NCBI GenBank assembly: GCA_019633425.1
Contig: WSUB01000074.1
Coordinates: 124,831-188,830, forward strand
Source of the DNA: Tulasnella sp. 424
Taxonomy: Eukaryota; Basidiomycota; Agaricomycetes; Cantharellales; Tulasnellaceae
Direction: 5' to 3'
DNA: 64,000 nt
Shown here: piece by piece, positions 32,874-44,103 of the stretch
Position numbering within the stretch: position 1 is the stretch's first letter
Layout of the letters: every line of letters begins with the position of its first letter
The notes under the pieces: model-generated
What the model was told of the DNA's origin: nothing
The model's database searches: none
What the model saw: only the letters and a program-made list of their open reading frames with translations
Translations under genes and position numbers: made by a program

Positions 32874-35355
32874 ATGAGCTCGGGCGAAGATCAGCAACTC
32901 GAGTCGATGTGCGAGGTACGGCCCACGACGCTCAATCTTTCGGCGGAGCCTTCTGAACTCATGTTCCTATCATTAGACCTGTACGGTCCGCCCTGCGTAC
33001 CGTGGACATCGTTATTGCAGCAAGATATGTGCGGGAGAGACACCCAAGTCGGACCGCCCAGGCAAGACCAAGAACCGGGTTGTGGATGAGGACGAGGGAG
33101 ATGAAGACATATCTCGGCGAATGAACCGCCTGTCAGTGTCGACGTCCACCACCAAAATTCGCCTGTGCATAGTGAGTCCCTTGTCCTTTATGTCATTTCC
33201 TCAGTCCTAGCTGTAATCTTTCCCTTACCGTTTGGCTCGTTTCAACTGTGGAATAGGTATGCAAGGAGATACCCGCCGTGGGCGCTCATGTCTATTGCTC
33301 AAAGGCTTGCAAGGCGGACCACTCGAGGACGGGTTCCTCAAGGGTGGCCTTCGCCTCAGCTCAGGACCCCAAGGAGGAGGATGAGGATGACTACGATGCA
33401 TGGGAGAAGGGGGGAACGCGGGACAGACGCAAGTCGACTACCCAGACTCCGAGCCGGAGTCGAACCGCCAAGCCATCGACTGGAGATTCTTCCTCCACTG
33501 CTCTAGCAAGGCGCCCTCCAATGTGCATGGTTCGTCAATAGCCACCCCCATATTACCCAATCGTGACTAAACCAGGACTTACGCTTGGCGTTCGTTTTAT
33601 TCTTAGTATTGCCGCCGAAACCCGAAAGTCGGTGACTCGGCGTTCTGCGGACGAAGGTGCATGCAAGATGCCATGGCCACCCTTGGTGGCGGAGGGGGCA
33701 CTTCATCTAGCGGCAAGAAACGTCGAGACTCTCAATACTCTCAATACCAAAACTCTGCACAGGTCTTTATCGCTGGCCCTCAATCCCCTGATTGGTATCA
33801 AAACGGCTATGGTCAGGGTTACGGTCAAGCGTATGGAGGGTACTTTCAACCACAACAACAACCATACGCTCAACCGCCGTATAATCAACCTTCATATCCT
33901 GCTCCTCAACAGGCGTATCCCGGATCTCAGCCTTACTATCCCGGGCCAACGCCGTGGCCAGCTTACCCTCCTCCCCCGAGTAAGTGGAATTAAAAGCCCC
34001 CTTTCGACCACGAGTGATCTGACGGTCATTGTAGCGGGACCTCCTTGCGCCATCCCTGGTTGTAAGGCGATGGCATTTAATGCCAAGTCTAAATACTGTG
34101 GCCAAAATTGCCGGAAGTAAGTGTACTTTTCGCGAAAGGGTGGGACTTTGCTCTGAGGATGGGATCTTCATCATCGCGCTAGGGATGCCGTCACCAAAGG
34201 CCTTGAACCAGCCTGCTTGTTCTGCAAGGTCTATCCAAAGAATTTCAGGAAACACTTTTGCAGTCAAAAGTGTGGTCAGACGGCGGAGCAGCAGGGCCCG
34301 ATGCTGCTTGACGTCCCACCAAGTGACCCCAAATACGCTGACAGTAAGTTTTCATGCCGTCTAACTTGGAACGGTCCGCCTTGTCCCTGCATGCTCTAAT
34401 TACTCCTTGGTATAGTCGTCAAACAGTTCACTGCCACCTGGACCGGTGGCTATGGAGCTAAGGCCGCCGCAGCCGCAGGCGGTCCCACCGTGAAGCGGAT
34501 TTGCAAAGTTATCAACTCGAAGGCCGTCGAAATCAGATACCAGGCCTATCGGTGAGAGACGTTCGGATATGCGGTTTCGGGGATTGTTGTTGAACGACGT
34601 GGTCTTTCTCTGGGATCCAGGAAGCAAGTCGAGTCTGTGGGGAACTTCGCGGCACAGGGCAAACCGGAAGGTAACGAGTGCAGGAGATGGCACGGAACGC
34701 AAAGAATTTGCACTGTCGGAGATACGGCTACAAATCTAACTCTCTGTACGAATACGACCTGTCGCCTGTGCTCCATCATTCGCGTTTCGTTCCAAACTTC
34801 GAGCAGGTGAGTGTTCCACACCGTCTGCTCTCGATGGAGCTCCTAACGGTGATTCTTCTTTCTCGTAAAGCGTATGCACCGCAAGTGTGAGTGTACTACG
34901 ATCTGGCGCCACAAGCCCGTCTGACCTCTCATGACTTCTTAGGGGATTTATACGAGTGCTTTCTCCGGGGTGTACGTAATCCCCCTTGCTCACATTGAGC
35001 TCTGTTTCTGACCTTCAATTTCCTTCCAGGTCCAATGGGTATACCAGGGCGCAAACCGTGGGGTCGCCATACAAAGCCATGTTTTTGACCCGCATCGTCG
35101 TTGGCAAGAAACACATCGGAGGATATGCACCCGTCGCAGGAACAGACTCGGTATGTGTCTGATTCGCTTGATGTTCAAAGTCGAAAGAAGCAATCCTCTG
35201 ACGTGCTGACCTTAGACTGCAATTGATGCCATCGACTCGGAGCTCATAGGTGAGGTCCCCGAGGTTCTTGACTAGTGCGCTCTGGTGACTGAAACTACTT
35301 GGCAGTTTTCAAGAACGACGCGATCTTACCGTCATGGCTCGTGCTATATAGCTAA
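32874..35355 (+). CDS. Zinc-module PARP-like ADP-ribosyltransferase 1
   Basis: Thirteen exons (32874-32915, 32977-33171, 33257-33529, 33607-33979, 34035-34116, 34183-34343, 34416-34551, 34621-34806, 34871-34886, 34943-34971, 35030-35150, 35216-35249, 35306-35355) give 565 aa. Five zinc modules are followed by a Q/Y/P-rich linker and a C-terminal PARP-type fold. The triad is readable: H445 in RRWHGT, Y491 in GIYTS, E547 in SELIVF. Between the His and Tyr strands lies an extra Cys cluster (LC...C..C.II). PARP-type enzymes move ADP-ribose from NAD+ to targets. The many small exons are supported because each join restores a block conserved in the three neighbours. Targets unknown. Confidence 0.8.
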
Positions 35356-35826
35356 TTGCCTGCCTTTTTTCCCCCTTTCCGATCCTTCTTGTGTCGAAAT
35401 AGCAGGTCTTCCACACTCGTAGGATCGACTAGCCAGCTATACGTATGCTCTAATTCGTTTCACATTTAGGGATAGCACATTATGTTCATTACAAACCAAA
35501 AACGGCCTTATGTCTTCCTATGGTGTTGTATTAGGAGTTGTACTATTAGTCCCATCCTCGTCCCTCCTAAAGGGCCGGGAACCTACCCTGAAGACGTCGA
35601 AATGCCAACATTTGGAGCTGTGTTGATTCTGTGGGACAAAGGACCCGCGTGTACTCCGCAATTCCCCTGGTTGCCATATTGTTCTGTTGCACTTGGGACG
35701 CCTGGGCTGTGTAAAGACCGGTGGGATGGCGATAACCCCGCACATTATGAAAGGAGCGGTGTCTGAGGTCCCTGCACCCGATGGTTCCTTTTTCTTCCGC
35801 CAGCCTCCACGACCTACCCATCCACC
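35356..35826. other. Intergenic, no gene seen
   Basis: Spacer between transferase genes 1 and 2. Confidence 0.4.
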
Positions 35827-38144
35827 ATGAATAGTAATACTACAACTACATGCAAGGCGAGTCATAGCTTCGTACGGATCCGTATCTTATGACTGACGGT
35901 TTCCTCTTAGCATTGCAAGTTACGGCCTGCATTCCCTGGATATGAGTATTGCGGGAAGACTTGCGGCAAAGCGGCCAAGGCATCTGGCGCTTCTAACCCT
36001 CCAGCCAGCTTCATGAGCCAGTTCGGCGCGGCATTTTGGGGCTCTAGAACTGCAAATCCCAAGAGCACATCGAGTGGTGACGATGATGGTTACGGAGCGT
36101 CGAGCAGCCGGGCCGGTGGTTCGGCCGGCCTCGGCTTACTTCTTGCTCCGCCCTCGGCACGAATGTGTATAGTAGGTTCGACTCGACAATCGCTTGCATA
36201 TCAACACTAATCCAACTGCTGTTGAAACTTTTTCTTTCAAGATATGTAAATTCCGCCCTGCACATGGTCAATATGACTACTGTTCCAAAACCTGTGCGAG
36301 GGCTGCGCCGAAGTCTCCTGGACCCCGTCCGACTCAGTCGACACTGGCGCAAAAGAGACGCGGGTTGCTATACGTCCAGAATACGGGGACTGGCTATGGT
36401 GATGACGATGGTGACGGTGGAAATGGGGGTGGATATGGAGACGACGAGGACGATGATGGAACGTTTCGACCACGAAAGAGAGCGCTAAGCGATTTTGCCG
36501 TCGTACGACGTGGACCCCAACTTTGCCTTGTACGTCTCAAAGCACCCCTAAACTTCCTATCAGAGCTGATATCGATTGCTCACCCAAACGGACGGATAGA
36601 ATTGCCAGCTATTTCCGAAGATGGCTCCATTTGACTTTTGCTCCAAATCGTGCAAGGCACAAGCTCAAGCCAAGCTCAGTGGGCCCTTCTCTCAAACTCA
36701 ACCGCTGTCGTACCAAAGTACTGGAACTGGGTTCATTGTGCCGAGCACCACGGGAGGGTTTGGTACTCCGGGCTCATCCGGTGGCTTCGTCCTTCCATCG
36801 TCAAGTCCCTATGGGGCACCACCGCCTTATACCCCCACTGCAGGACCAGCATCCAGCTCCATTTTCGACGATCCATTCTCATTTACGCCTTCTGTTGCAG
36901 TCGGTCCTCCCTGCTCGATGCCGGGTTGTACTAGACTCGGACCTACATCAAAGGCAAAGTACTGTAGTGCGGCGTGTGGCAGGTAAGTCGGATCCGACAA
37001 CTATCGCTTTGTGCCCGTCACTGATATCATGTATCCGACATAAATCAGAGCTGCTGTAACCCAAGGCCTGGCTGTTGCATGTCTTCTTTGTAATGAACTC
37101 CCCAAAATAGGGCAATTCCACTGGTGTGGCCCAATCTGTCAGCGGAAAGCGGAGAGCGGAGCTCCCATGCTTCTGGAATTGCCAAGCTCGGATCCCAAAT
37201 TTGCAGACAGTAAGTGACATTTCATGGTGCCTTAAATCGTTCGACGGCCAGATGATTCACTCTTTTCTCTTTCGCGGACTTTTAGTCGTCAACCAGTTCA
37301 CCGTAACTTGGAGCCAGGTAAAAGGACCCGTTCCGACGATACATAAAATCTTCAAGTGCATGAACACAAAGGCTACGGAAGACAGATTTCAGCAATACCG
37401 GTACGATTATTCTCACTACTCTGAATGTCTATGGTAATTGTCTCTGATTTGGGGGCATCATTTGATACAGTCTCAATGTAGAAGCTGCAGGTCAATTTGT
37501 CGGTCAAGGTAAAACCGCCGGGAACGAAAATCGCAGGTGGCACGGGACAGCCCGAAAGTGCACTATCGGGGACTCCTCGATACAGTTAACACCATGTTCC
37601 TCGCCGGCCTGCTTCGTCTGTTGTATAATCAAGACCGGATTCGACATCAAGTACGCCGCGCAAGGCTGGTATGGGACTGTACGTAACTCAGTTGCTTCTA
37701 ACGACGTAATGGCTAAGGCAGAGTGCTTGAATATCATCACTTAGGGGCTTTACTGTAGCTCTCACTCTTCAACGTAAGCTGCCGTTTCACCCCCTCATTC
37801 CGGAGGTAGTCGACTAACCCTATCTGGGCCAGATCTAATGGGTACACAAAAGGACCAGCGCCCGGTTCTCCATACAGAGCCATGTTCTTGAACAGAGTTA
37901 TAGTTGGGAAGGAATATATCTGGGGCAAGGTAGTCAAAGGCAAGGATACAGCGGCTAGAGCATTGGTTGCTCCCCCGGATGGCTGCGATTCGGTAAGCAC
38001 CAGCACCAGCGCCAAACGTGATTCGGGGGAGTTGACAAAGATATATAAACTGACAAACAGGTTGCATCCGATGCGAAGCACAACGAAATTATTGTTTATC
38101 GGAACGAGGCGATGGTTCCCAGTTGGCTGATCTTGTATGCGTGA
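35827..38144 (+). CDS. Zinc-module PARP-like ADP-ribosyltransferase 2
   Basis: Ten exons (35827-35856, 35911-36171, 36242-36529, 36600-36982, 37049-37209, 37286-37400, 37471-37678, 37745-37773, 37833-37992, 38061-38144) give 572 aa. Five zinc modules; the third and fourth share one exon, unlike gene 1. Triad: H437 (RRWHGT), Y485 (GLYCS), E554 (NEIIVY). A GYxxxxxxGSPYRAMFLNRVIVGK block matches the PARP strand after the Tyr. The first intron seems to be GC-AG (AAG/GCGAGT); a GT donor 15 bases later would also keep the frame but spoil the C-x2-C spacing. Linkers are Asp/Gly- and Ser/Gly-rich. Confidence 0.8.
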
Positions 38145-38812
38145 TGGGAAGTAGTTCCCTTGGTAGGGTTGTACGAACGCGATTGGTGAAACTCCCCGCC
38201 CATTAGAACCATTTAGATTATTGAATGTGCGGTTTTTGGATACCCTGTACACCCCGTTATGAATATTGGCTATTGGATCTCACTTGGTTCTTTGTAACTG
38301 TTCGGTTGACCGACTGCAAGAAGGCCGCGTGACCGCCATCGAGGATGCCGGTCTGGGCTCTTCGCTCCTTCCAGGAGTTTTGGAATATGCACGACTCACG
38401 CCTCTTCCTGATAATTATTCCGAAACCTTTTCTTGACCTTCGCTCTCTTCTTGAGCCTCAATAGAAGTCTCGAATGAGCTGGGGTACCTATGATCCTGCT
38501 TTTAGGCGTAGAAAAGCCGGCCAAAATCGCACAGCTCATGCTCATCTCGTTCCTATCTCACTGCCTTTTGACTTGGAGCAGTCACGGATTCCGCTTCTTG
38601 AGGTCAGTGCAAGGGTTGACGCCTCATGTGGGCGTTGATGGAACAAGTGAGATGATCAAGCGGGTGCTATTAAAAATCCCTCAGGGTGGCAGAGGTCCTT
38701 CGCTGGACCCTCCCCCATGCTTCCCGCAGACCTCGAGGTGTGTTTGAGCTATATCATCCAGCTCACTCTCCTCGCGCTCTTCCTTTTCGCCACAAACGAC
38801 GACGCCGTCACG
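38145..38812. other. Intergenic, no gene seen
   Basis: Spacer of 668 bases between transferase genes 2 and 3. A TATTAAAAA-like AT-rich stretch near 38668 could belong to the promoter of gene 3. Confidence 0.4.
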
Positions 38813-41198
38813 ATGAATATCTTCAAGAAAAAAGACCCCAAGTTATGCCAGGTACGCAAGGCCTACACTAAGCGCCCGGTTTGGTTGGGCCTCCTTTTCC
38901 TGACAGCAGACCTTGCCTCCTTCGTGCAATAGCAATGTGGTTTGCAACCGTGTTTCGGGAACTACGACTACTGCTCTAAGTCCTGCGGGCAAGCAGCGAA
39001 GAATGGCCCTCCGGGCCCAGCTGGCGGCGGATATGGGGTTCCAGCCGGTCAGGCACCATACGGTGGCGGCAGCGGCGGCGGTTACGGAGGTATGCGAAAC
39101 CCTCGAGGAGCGTACGACGACGACGACGACGACGACGACTACGATGAACCGCCCTCAGCAGGAATGTGCAAGGTAAGCTAACTTCGTCGAACACATCATT
39201 CCGGCATCTCTCTGATCCTATTTTTGGTATTTGCAGGTTTGTCGCGTCCGTCCTGTCCACAAGAACTTTGAGTTTTGCTCCAAGGCCTGTGGAAGGTTTG
39301 CTGCACAAGGTCATTCCCGACGGGCTAGCGATGCACGGCCGGGCTATGGCCAAGGTCCGCCGCGGAGAAGGCCATCAGGCCCAGATGACGACGACGACGA
39401 CGACGATGACTCCGGGTATGCTGGCAGCACTTCACCGGGAGCCGTGGTTTCTTATCGAGGAAACTTATTATGCATGGTGAGTCACACTCCCGTTCACTGC
39501 CACAGTGTGTTGGCTTTGACGACCACGTGCTTCGTCTAGAACTGCCACCAATACCCTAAAGTCAAAGGCCGGGACTTCTGCTCGAAGTCTTGCCTTAACG
39601 CCGCAGCTTCCCGCCTTGCTGCTGGTACTCAGAACGGCACTTCTAATTATCAATTTACCGGCGTTGCTATTCCGAACTTCACGGGCGGAGGAGGTCAGGC
39701 ACCACCTTTCCCGGGTGGAAATCCTGGGGGATTCGCGCCAATACCGTATCAGGGTACCGGTTACGGCGGTCAGCCCTATCCACAGGGCTGGCAACAGCAA
39801 CAGCCATGGCAGCAAGGCGGCTTTGGTCAGCAGCAACCTGCTCCAGCACCTGCACCTCAAGCGCCGCCACCACCACGTAAGAGAAATCTCCACTACTTAA
39901 AATCCAGGTCTGACTTATTCCTGATTTATATATTCTCTAAGCCGGAAAGCCATGTAAGATTCCGGGCTGCAATGGAACGGAGTACCAACCAGGTTCAACG
40001 TACTGTTCGCACAAGTGCCGCAAGTGAGTCTAGTTTTCGAGATATAAAATATCTTAAACGATGAATGTGTTCTGATTATTGGTCAGAGCTGCTGTCAAAC
40101 AAGGTCTCGAGATCGCCTGCCTCATGTGCAAGGAATTGCCAAAGGCCCCCCACAGGCATTTCTGCGGGAAGTCGTGCGCAGAGAAAGCGGATAAGAACGC
40201 TCCTATCCTGCTGGACGTACCCAAGAATGATCCGAAGTTCGCCGATAGTGCGTGCACATCTCAGTTAATGATAACCTGGGCTGACGGGAACGCATGCAGT
40301 CGTCAAACAGTTCAACGCCACCTGGCAGGGTGGCAATCAGCCAACAGTTCACCGTATCATCAAGGTCGTCAACTCCAAGGCCGTCGAAGATCGCTACCAA
40401 GCTTACCGGTGAGTGGTTTTCTTCAGTTTCGTTTCAGGCTCTAGGGACCGGACCTAACATCCTTCGTCGTTTTGTTTGATCATCCAGACAGAAGGTCGAA
40501 CAGGCTGGCAATTGGGTCGGACAAGGGAAGACAGCCGGAAACGAGAATCGCCGCTGGCACGGGACTATTCGCGAGTGCACTGTTGGAGACGATCCCAACA
40601 AACTTGATATGTGCACGAGTACCAGCTGTAGGTTATGTTGCGTGATTCGGACGAGCTTCGACATGAAATATGTTGCGGTTGGAGTGTAAGTCTGATCTCT
40701 ACCTACTCGTCCGTCTGAAGTCAAAACTGATGTGGTATCCTCGCAGGTATGGCCTGGTGAGAAATTTGAAGACTTTTACTCGGTGGAAGTGTATTTAACT
40801 CGTGGGTATCTCTCTCCATAGGGTATCTACACTAGCGCATACTCCTCGACGTACGTCTTCTCGACTGCCGTAATTGAACGCGTGCGCCAACATTTGTGAA
40901 TTTCTATCTAGGTCTCATGGCTACACTCGAGTCGCAACCAAAGGCTCACCCTATCGGGCAATGTTCCTTACCCGGGTGGTGACGGGCAAGGAGCATATTT
41001 TCGTCTCAGGTACCACTAATTCTAACGCGAAGGCACCGCCCACCGGATACGACTCGGTGCGTTCAGATTTCCGCGTATCATCACCCTCTCTCCTAATATG
41101 TCGGATTTCTATAGGTCGCCGTTTGCGCAAAACACTCGGCGTTGATCGTCTTCCAAAATGAGGCTATCTGCCCATCTTGGCTTGTCCTTTACTCTTAG
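38813..41198 (+). CDS. Zinc-module PARP-like ADP-ribosyltransferase 3, triad Glu replaced
   Basis: Twelve exons (38813-38851, 38933-39172, 39237-39476, 39540-39876, 39942-40023, 40087-40247, 40300-40408, 40488-40685, 40747-40756, 40822-40850, 40912-41056, 41115-41198) give 557 aa. Five zinc modules with Gly-rich, Asp-run and Gln/Pro-rich linkers. H427 (RRWHGT) and Y475 (GIYTS) are present, but the third catalytic position is A539 (SALIVF) instead of Glu. In characterised PARPs, loss of this Glu abolishes chain growth and leaves mono-ADP-ribosylation or no activity. Exon 9 is only 10 bases long. The rest of the fold is as well kept as in its neighbours. Confidence 0.8.
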
Positions 41199-42050
41199 GG
41201 AAGGAAAGGGTGAAGGTTGAAGGAGATATTGTAACGTGTATTCCATATGTCCCCGTTTAAGGACCGTGCCTCGAGAAACTGCCTCTCTAGTCACATAACC
41301 CATGCATATAGACCGAATACCAGTATCTGCTAGGTTTACAAGCGACAGGAAAGATATCAACGTCAGACCTGGTTTCCGACTTTCGTTCACCAGAGCCCCG
41401 TTGGTTTGGAATACCCTCCGTAGCTTCAACACTTCGAGTCATAAAAATGGAAGCGATGTCTTCGCTTTTCAAGGAAATCTGGGTTGATCAGCTCCCGAAT
41501 CTCGTGATGCCGACCAAAGCAACACCTCCGGAGCAGACGGCCACGCTACGAGCCTCGAATGATCGCCTTACAATTTTCGCTCTGTAGTTCTCGGTCCGAG
41601 GGTGAATGCTATTATTATCCATATCCTTCTGCAAGGTTTCAGAAGCAATCGTTTCCGGAACTCGATCGGAGGCTCTAGATTTGTCTCCCGCTGTAAGCAA
41701 ATATTTTCCCCCGCCCTCATATCAAAATTCAACTCATGACTGCGTAGTCTCTCGAACTGAGCCACCTGCAGTCTTTGTGGTCCTCAGAAACCACTGGCAG
41801 GTCCTCAGTGGTCGCTCAGTATCACGAAAACCGCGGGAAGTAGAACCCTGCGATAGAGGGAACAATTCCGTTCCGATATCGATGGCCGCTTTAAAGTTAC
41901 ACCGCGGCCCTCAGCACGCCTTTTCCCTGCAGCCTTGCTTCGTTGTAATCACTTGCACACAGGTACCCCCAGTCCTCGGGGTCCCACCCTGCTGAGTGCA
42001 GTTCGATCGCACAATGCCTGCCGTCACCAGAACCTACCACTACGACCTAA
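41199..42050. other. Intergenic, no gene seen
   Basis: Spacer of about 850 bases between transferase genes 3 and 4. I see no frame with codon usage or motifs like those of the neighbours. Confidence 0.4.
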
Positions 42051-43808
42051 ATGGCATCGCATCGACCAGCAACGCGCTATTGCAAAGTGAGCCATCCATT
42101 TAAAAGACAGCGCTCGTATATAATGGGAGCACCTTTCAGCACTGCAAGAGGGTTGCTGCCTACGGGAACTATGATTATTGTGGACGAAGCTGCGCAAGGG
42201 CAGCTGCGGCAGCTACACAAGGTGGCCCTGGCGGAGACTCAGGCTTTTCAGCGACAGGTCTGATCAGCAAGACATGGGAATTCTTGAAAACCGTCGAAAT
42301 CGTCTATCCTGAAGACAGCCCTTCTGGAGCATACGAGATGATGTGCAAGGTCCGTCTCCTTTATACCGCTACAAGCTTTACGCAGAGGTTCTGACGCAAC
42401 TATGGACAAAAAGAACTGCATTTCTCGTCCGCAAAATCACCCTTACGAGTTCTGCTCGAAGAAATGTGGACAGGATTATGCTCGAGCTCGTCGGGCCGAG
42501 GCTCGGGCAGCGTCACCGGCCCCCTCGTCACCAGTCTCGAACCAGCGTTTCACCGGCCGTTCCTCAAGACCATCATCAGATCTGCTTCCCGCTGGCTATA
42601 TCAGATCACCTGTGCCACCTGTCGAACCACAGCACTCTCGAGCACGTGCGTTCTCCGCGCTCCTAATCTTATCTCATGCAACGTTCCTCACTCAGAATTA
42701 TGCTCAGCTATGGAATGCTTAATGTGCAGAACGGCCCCTAAAATGCAAGGGAGTCAGTTCTGCAGCGACAGTTGCAAGAAAAGTGCACACAAGGAGGCCC
42801 CTTTGCTCCTGGAAGTTTACAGCTGGGACCCAAAGTATTACGACAGTGCGTAGCAAAAGCTATGCGGTCTGGACTTGAATTAATCATTCGAACGCTTTTC
42901 AGTTGCCAAACAGTTCGGAACAAGCTGGAAAGAAGAGATTCAAATACCTCCTGTGATACGAATTTACAAGATTGTCAATTCCAAGAAAGTCGAAGAAGCC
43001 TACGAAGGTTACAAGTAAGAGATTTAATCCACATACGAAGAGACCTCACTGTGCTTTCGTTTTTCTCATTCGGATTTTTTTTAGGAAAGCGGTTGAGAAA
43101 CAAGGCAAATTCTCTACTCGAGGAATGGCACCCGGAAATGAAAGGCGGCGATGGCACGGCACAGTTCGTAAATGCAACATCGGAGATTCGCCTCAGATCT
43201 TGACGCCGTGTAACCAACCCGAATGCTCCGTGTGCTCTATCCTTCGCACGTCGTACGAGGTCAAGCGTTCGACCGTAGGGTGGTAAGTCGCTTGTTGAAC
43301 ATGTCGTGACTTAACCGTGCTGACTCCGGATACAAGGTTCGGAAAGGTGCGCTACAAGGCGGCGTATTTGATACTCTGGACAGATGGTTAACGGAGGTCT
43401 ATCATTTTGGATCTATAGGGTATCTACACCACAGCCACTTCTTCTGGGTATGAGCAAGTTTATCGAACACACCTTGGCTCGTCGGCTTACTCTCCTCACA
43501 TCTGGTTACAGCTCGAACGAGTATGTTGGACGTACGCCTCCAGGATCAAACTACCGGGCTATGTTCCTCAACCGCGTCGTGGTTGGCAATGCGTATATTG
43601 TAAATCAGCAGCAAGAAAGCCTTAAAGGACCTCCTAAGGGATTCGACTCCGTGAGCGACGAAGGTACTTGCCATGAGTCGCTGAGCTAATTGTTTGCTTG
43701 CCGTAGGTTGTCGCGAATGTCAATCAGTCTGAAGGTCTGGCTTACGACGAGCTGATTGTGTATAAGAACGAAGCCATCAGAGCATCCTGGCTTGTCATTT
43801 ATGGATGA
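42051..43808 (+). CDS. Zinc-module PARP-like ADP-ribosyltransferase 4, short form
   Basis: Ten exons (42051-42086, 42140-42349, 42414-42645, 42696-42845, 42903-43014, 43085-43282, 43337-43346, 43419-43447, 43512-43650, 43707-43808) give 405 aa. Only three zinc modules remain: one N-terminal module and the PGC-type module found in genes 1-3 are absent. Triad: H270 (RRWHGT), Y319 (GIYTT), E387 (DELIVY). The module NCISRP...YEFCSKKC starts after an intron ending AAAAAG, an unusual purine-rich acceptor. The catalytic half is the most diverged of the four, but all key residues are kept. Confidence 0.78.
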
Positions 43809-44103
43809 ACCGACTGGAATCTTTCGGTTCATGCCGGGTTGAAGGGACTAAATCTTGTCTAGTCTTTAGTTGCCAGCAGACTGTTGTCAATCTACGTTAA
43901 TTTCGAAAAAATACACTGGGTTGGCCGCAATATGGATTTAGAATTTCTTGGTTTAAGTTTACACTCATTTCGTCCTTCTGGGGTCTTGGGGGGTAATTCA
44001 GATATATATTGTATCAAACGTAAGGTGTTGGTTATTTTTGGGACGAAGGCGAAACAGCAAATGTGGAGTAAACTTCCACATGACGCGAGTGAGAATGGGA
44101 AGC

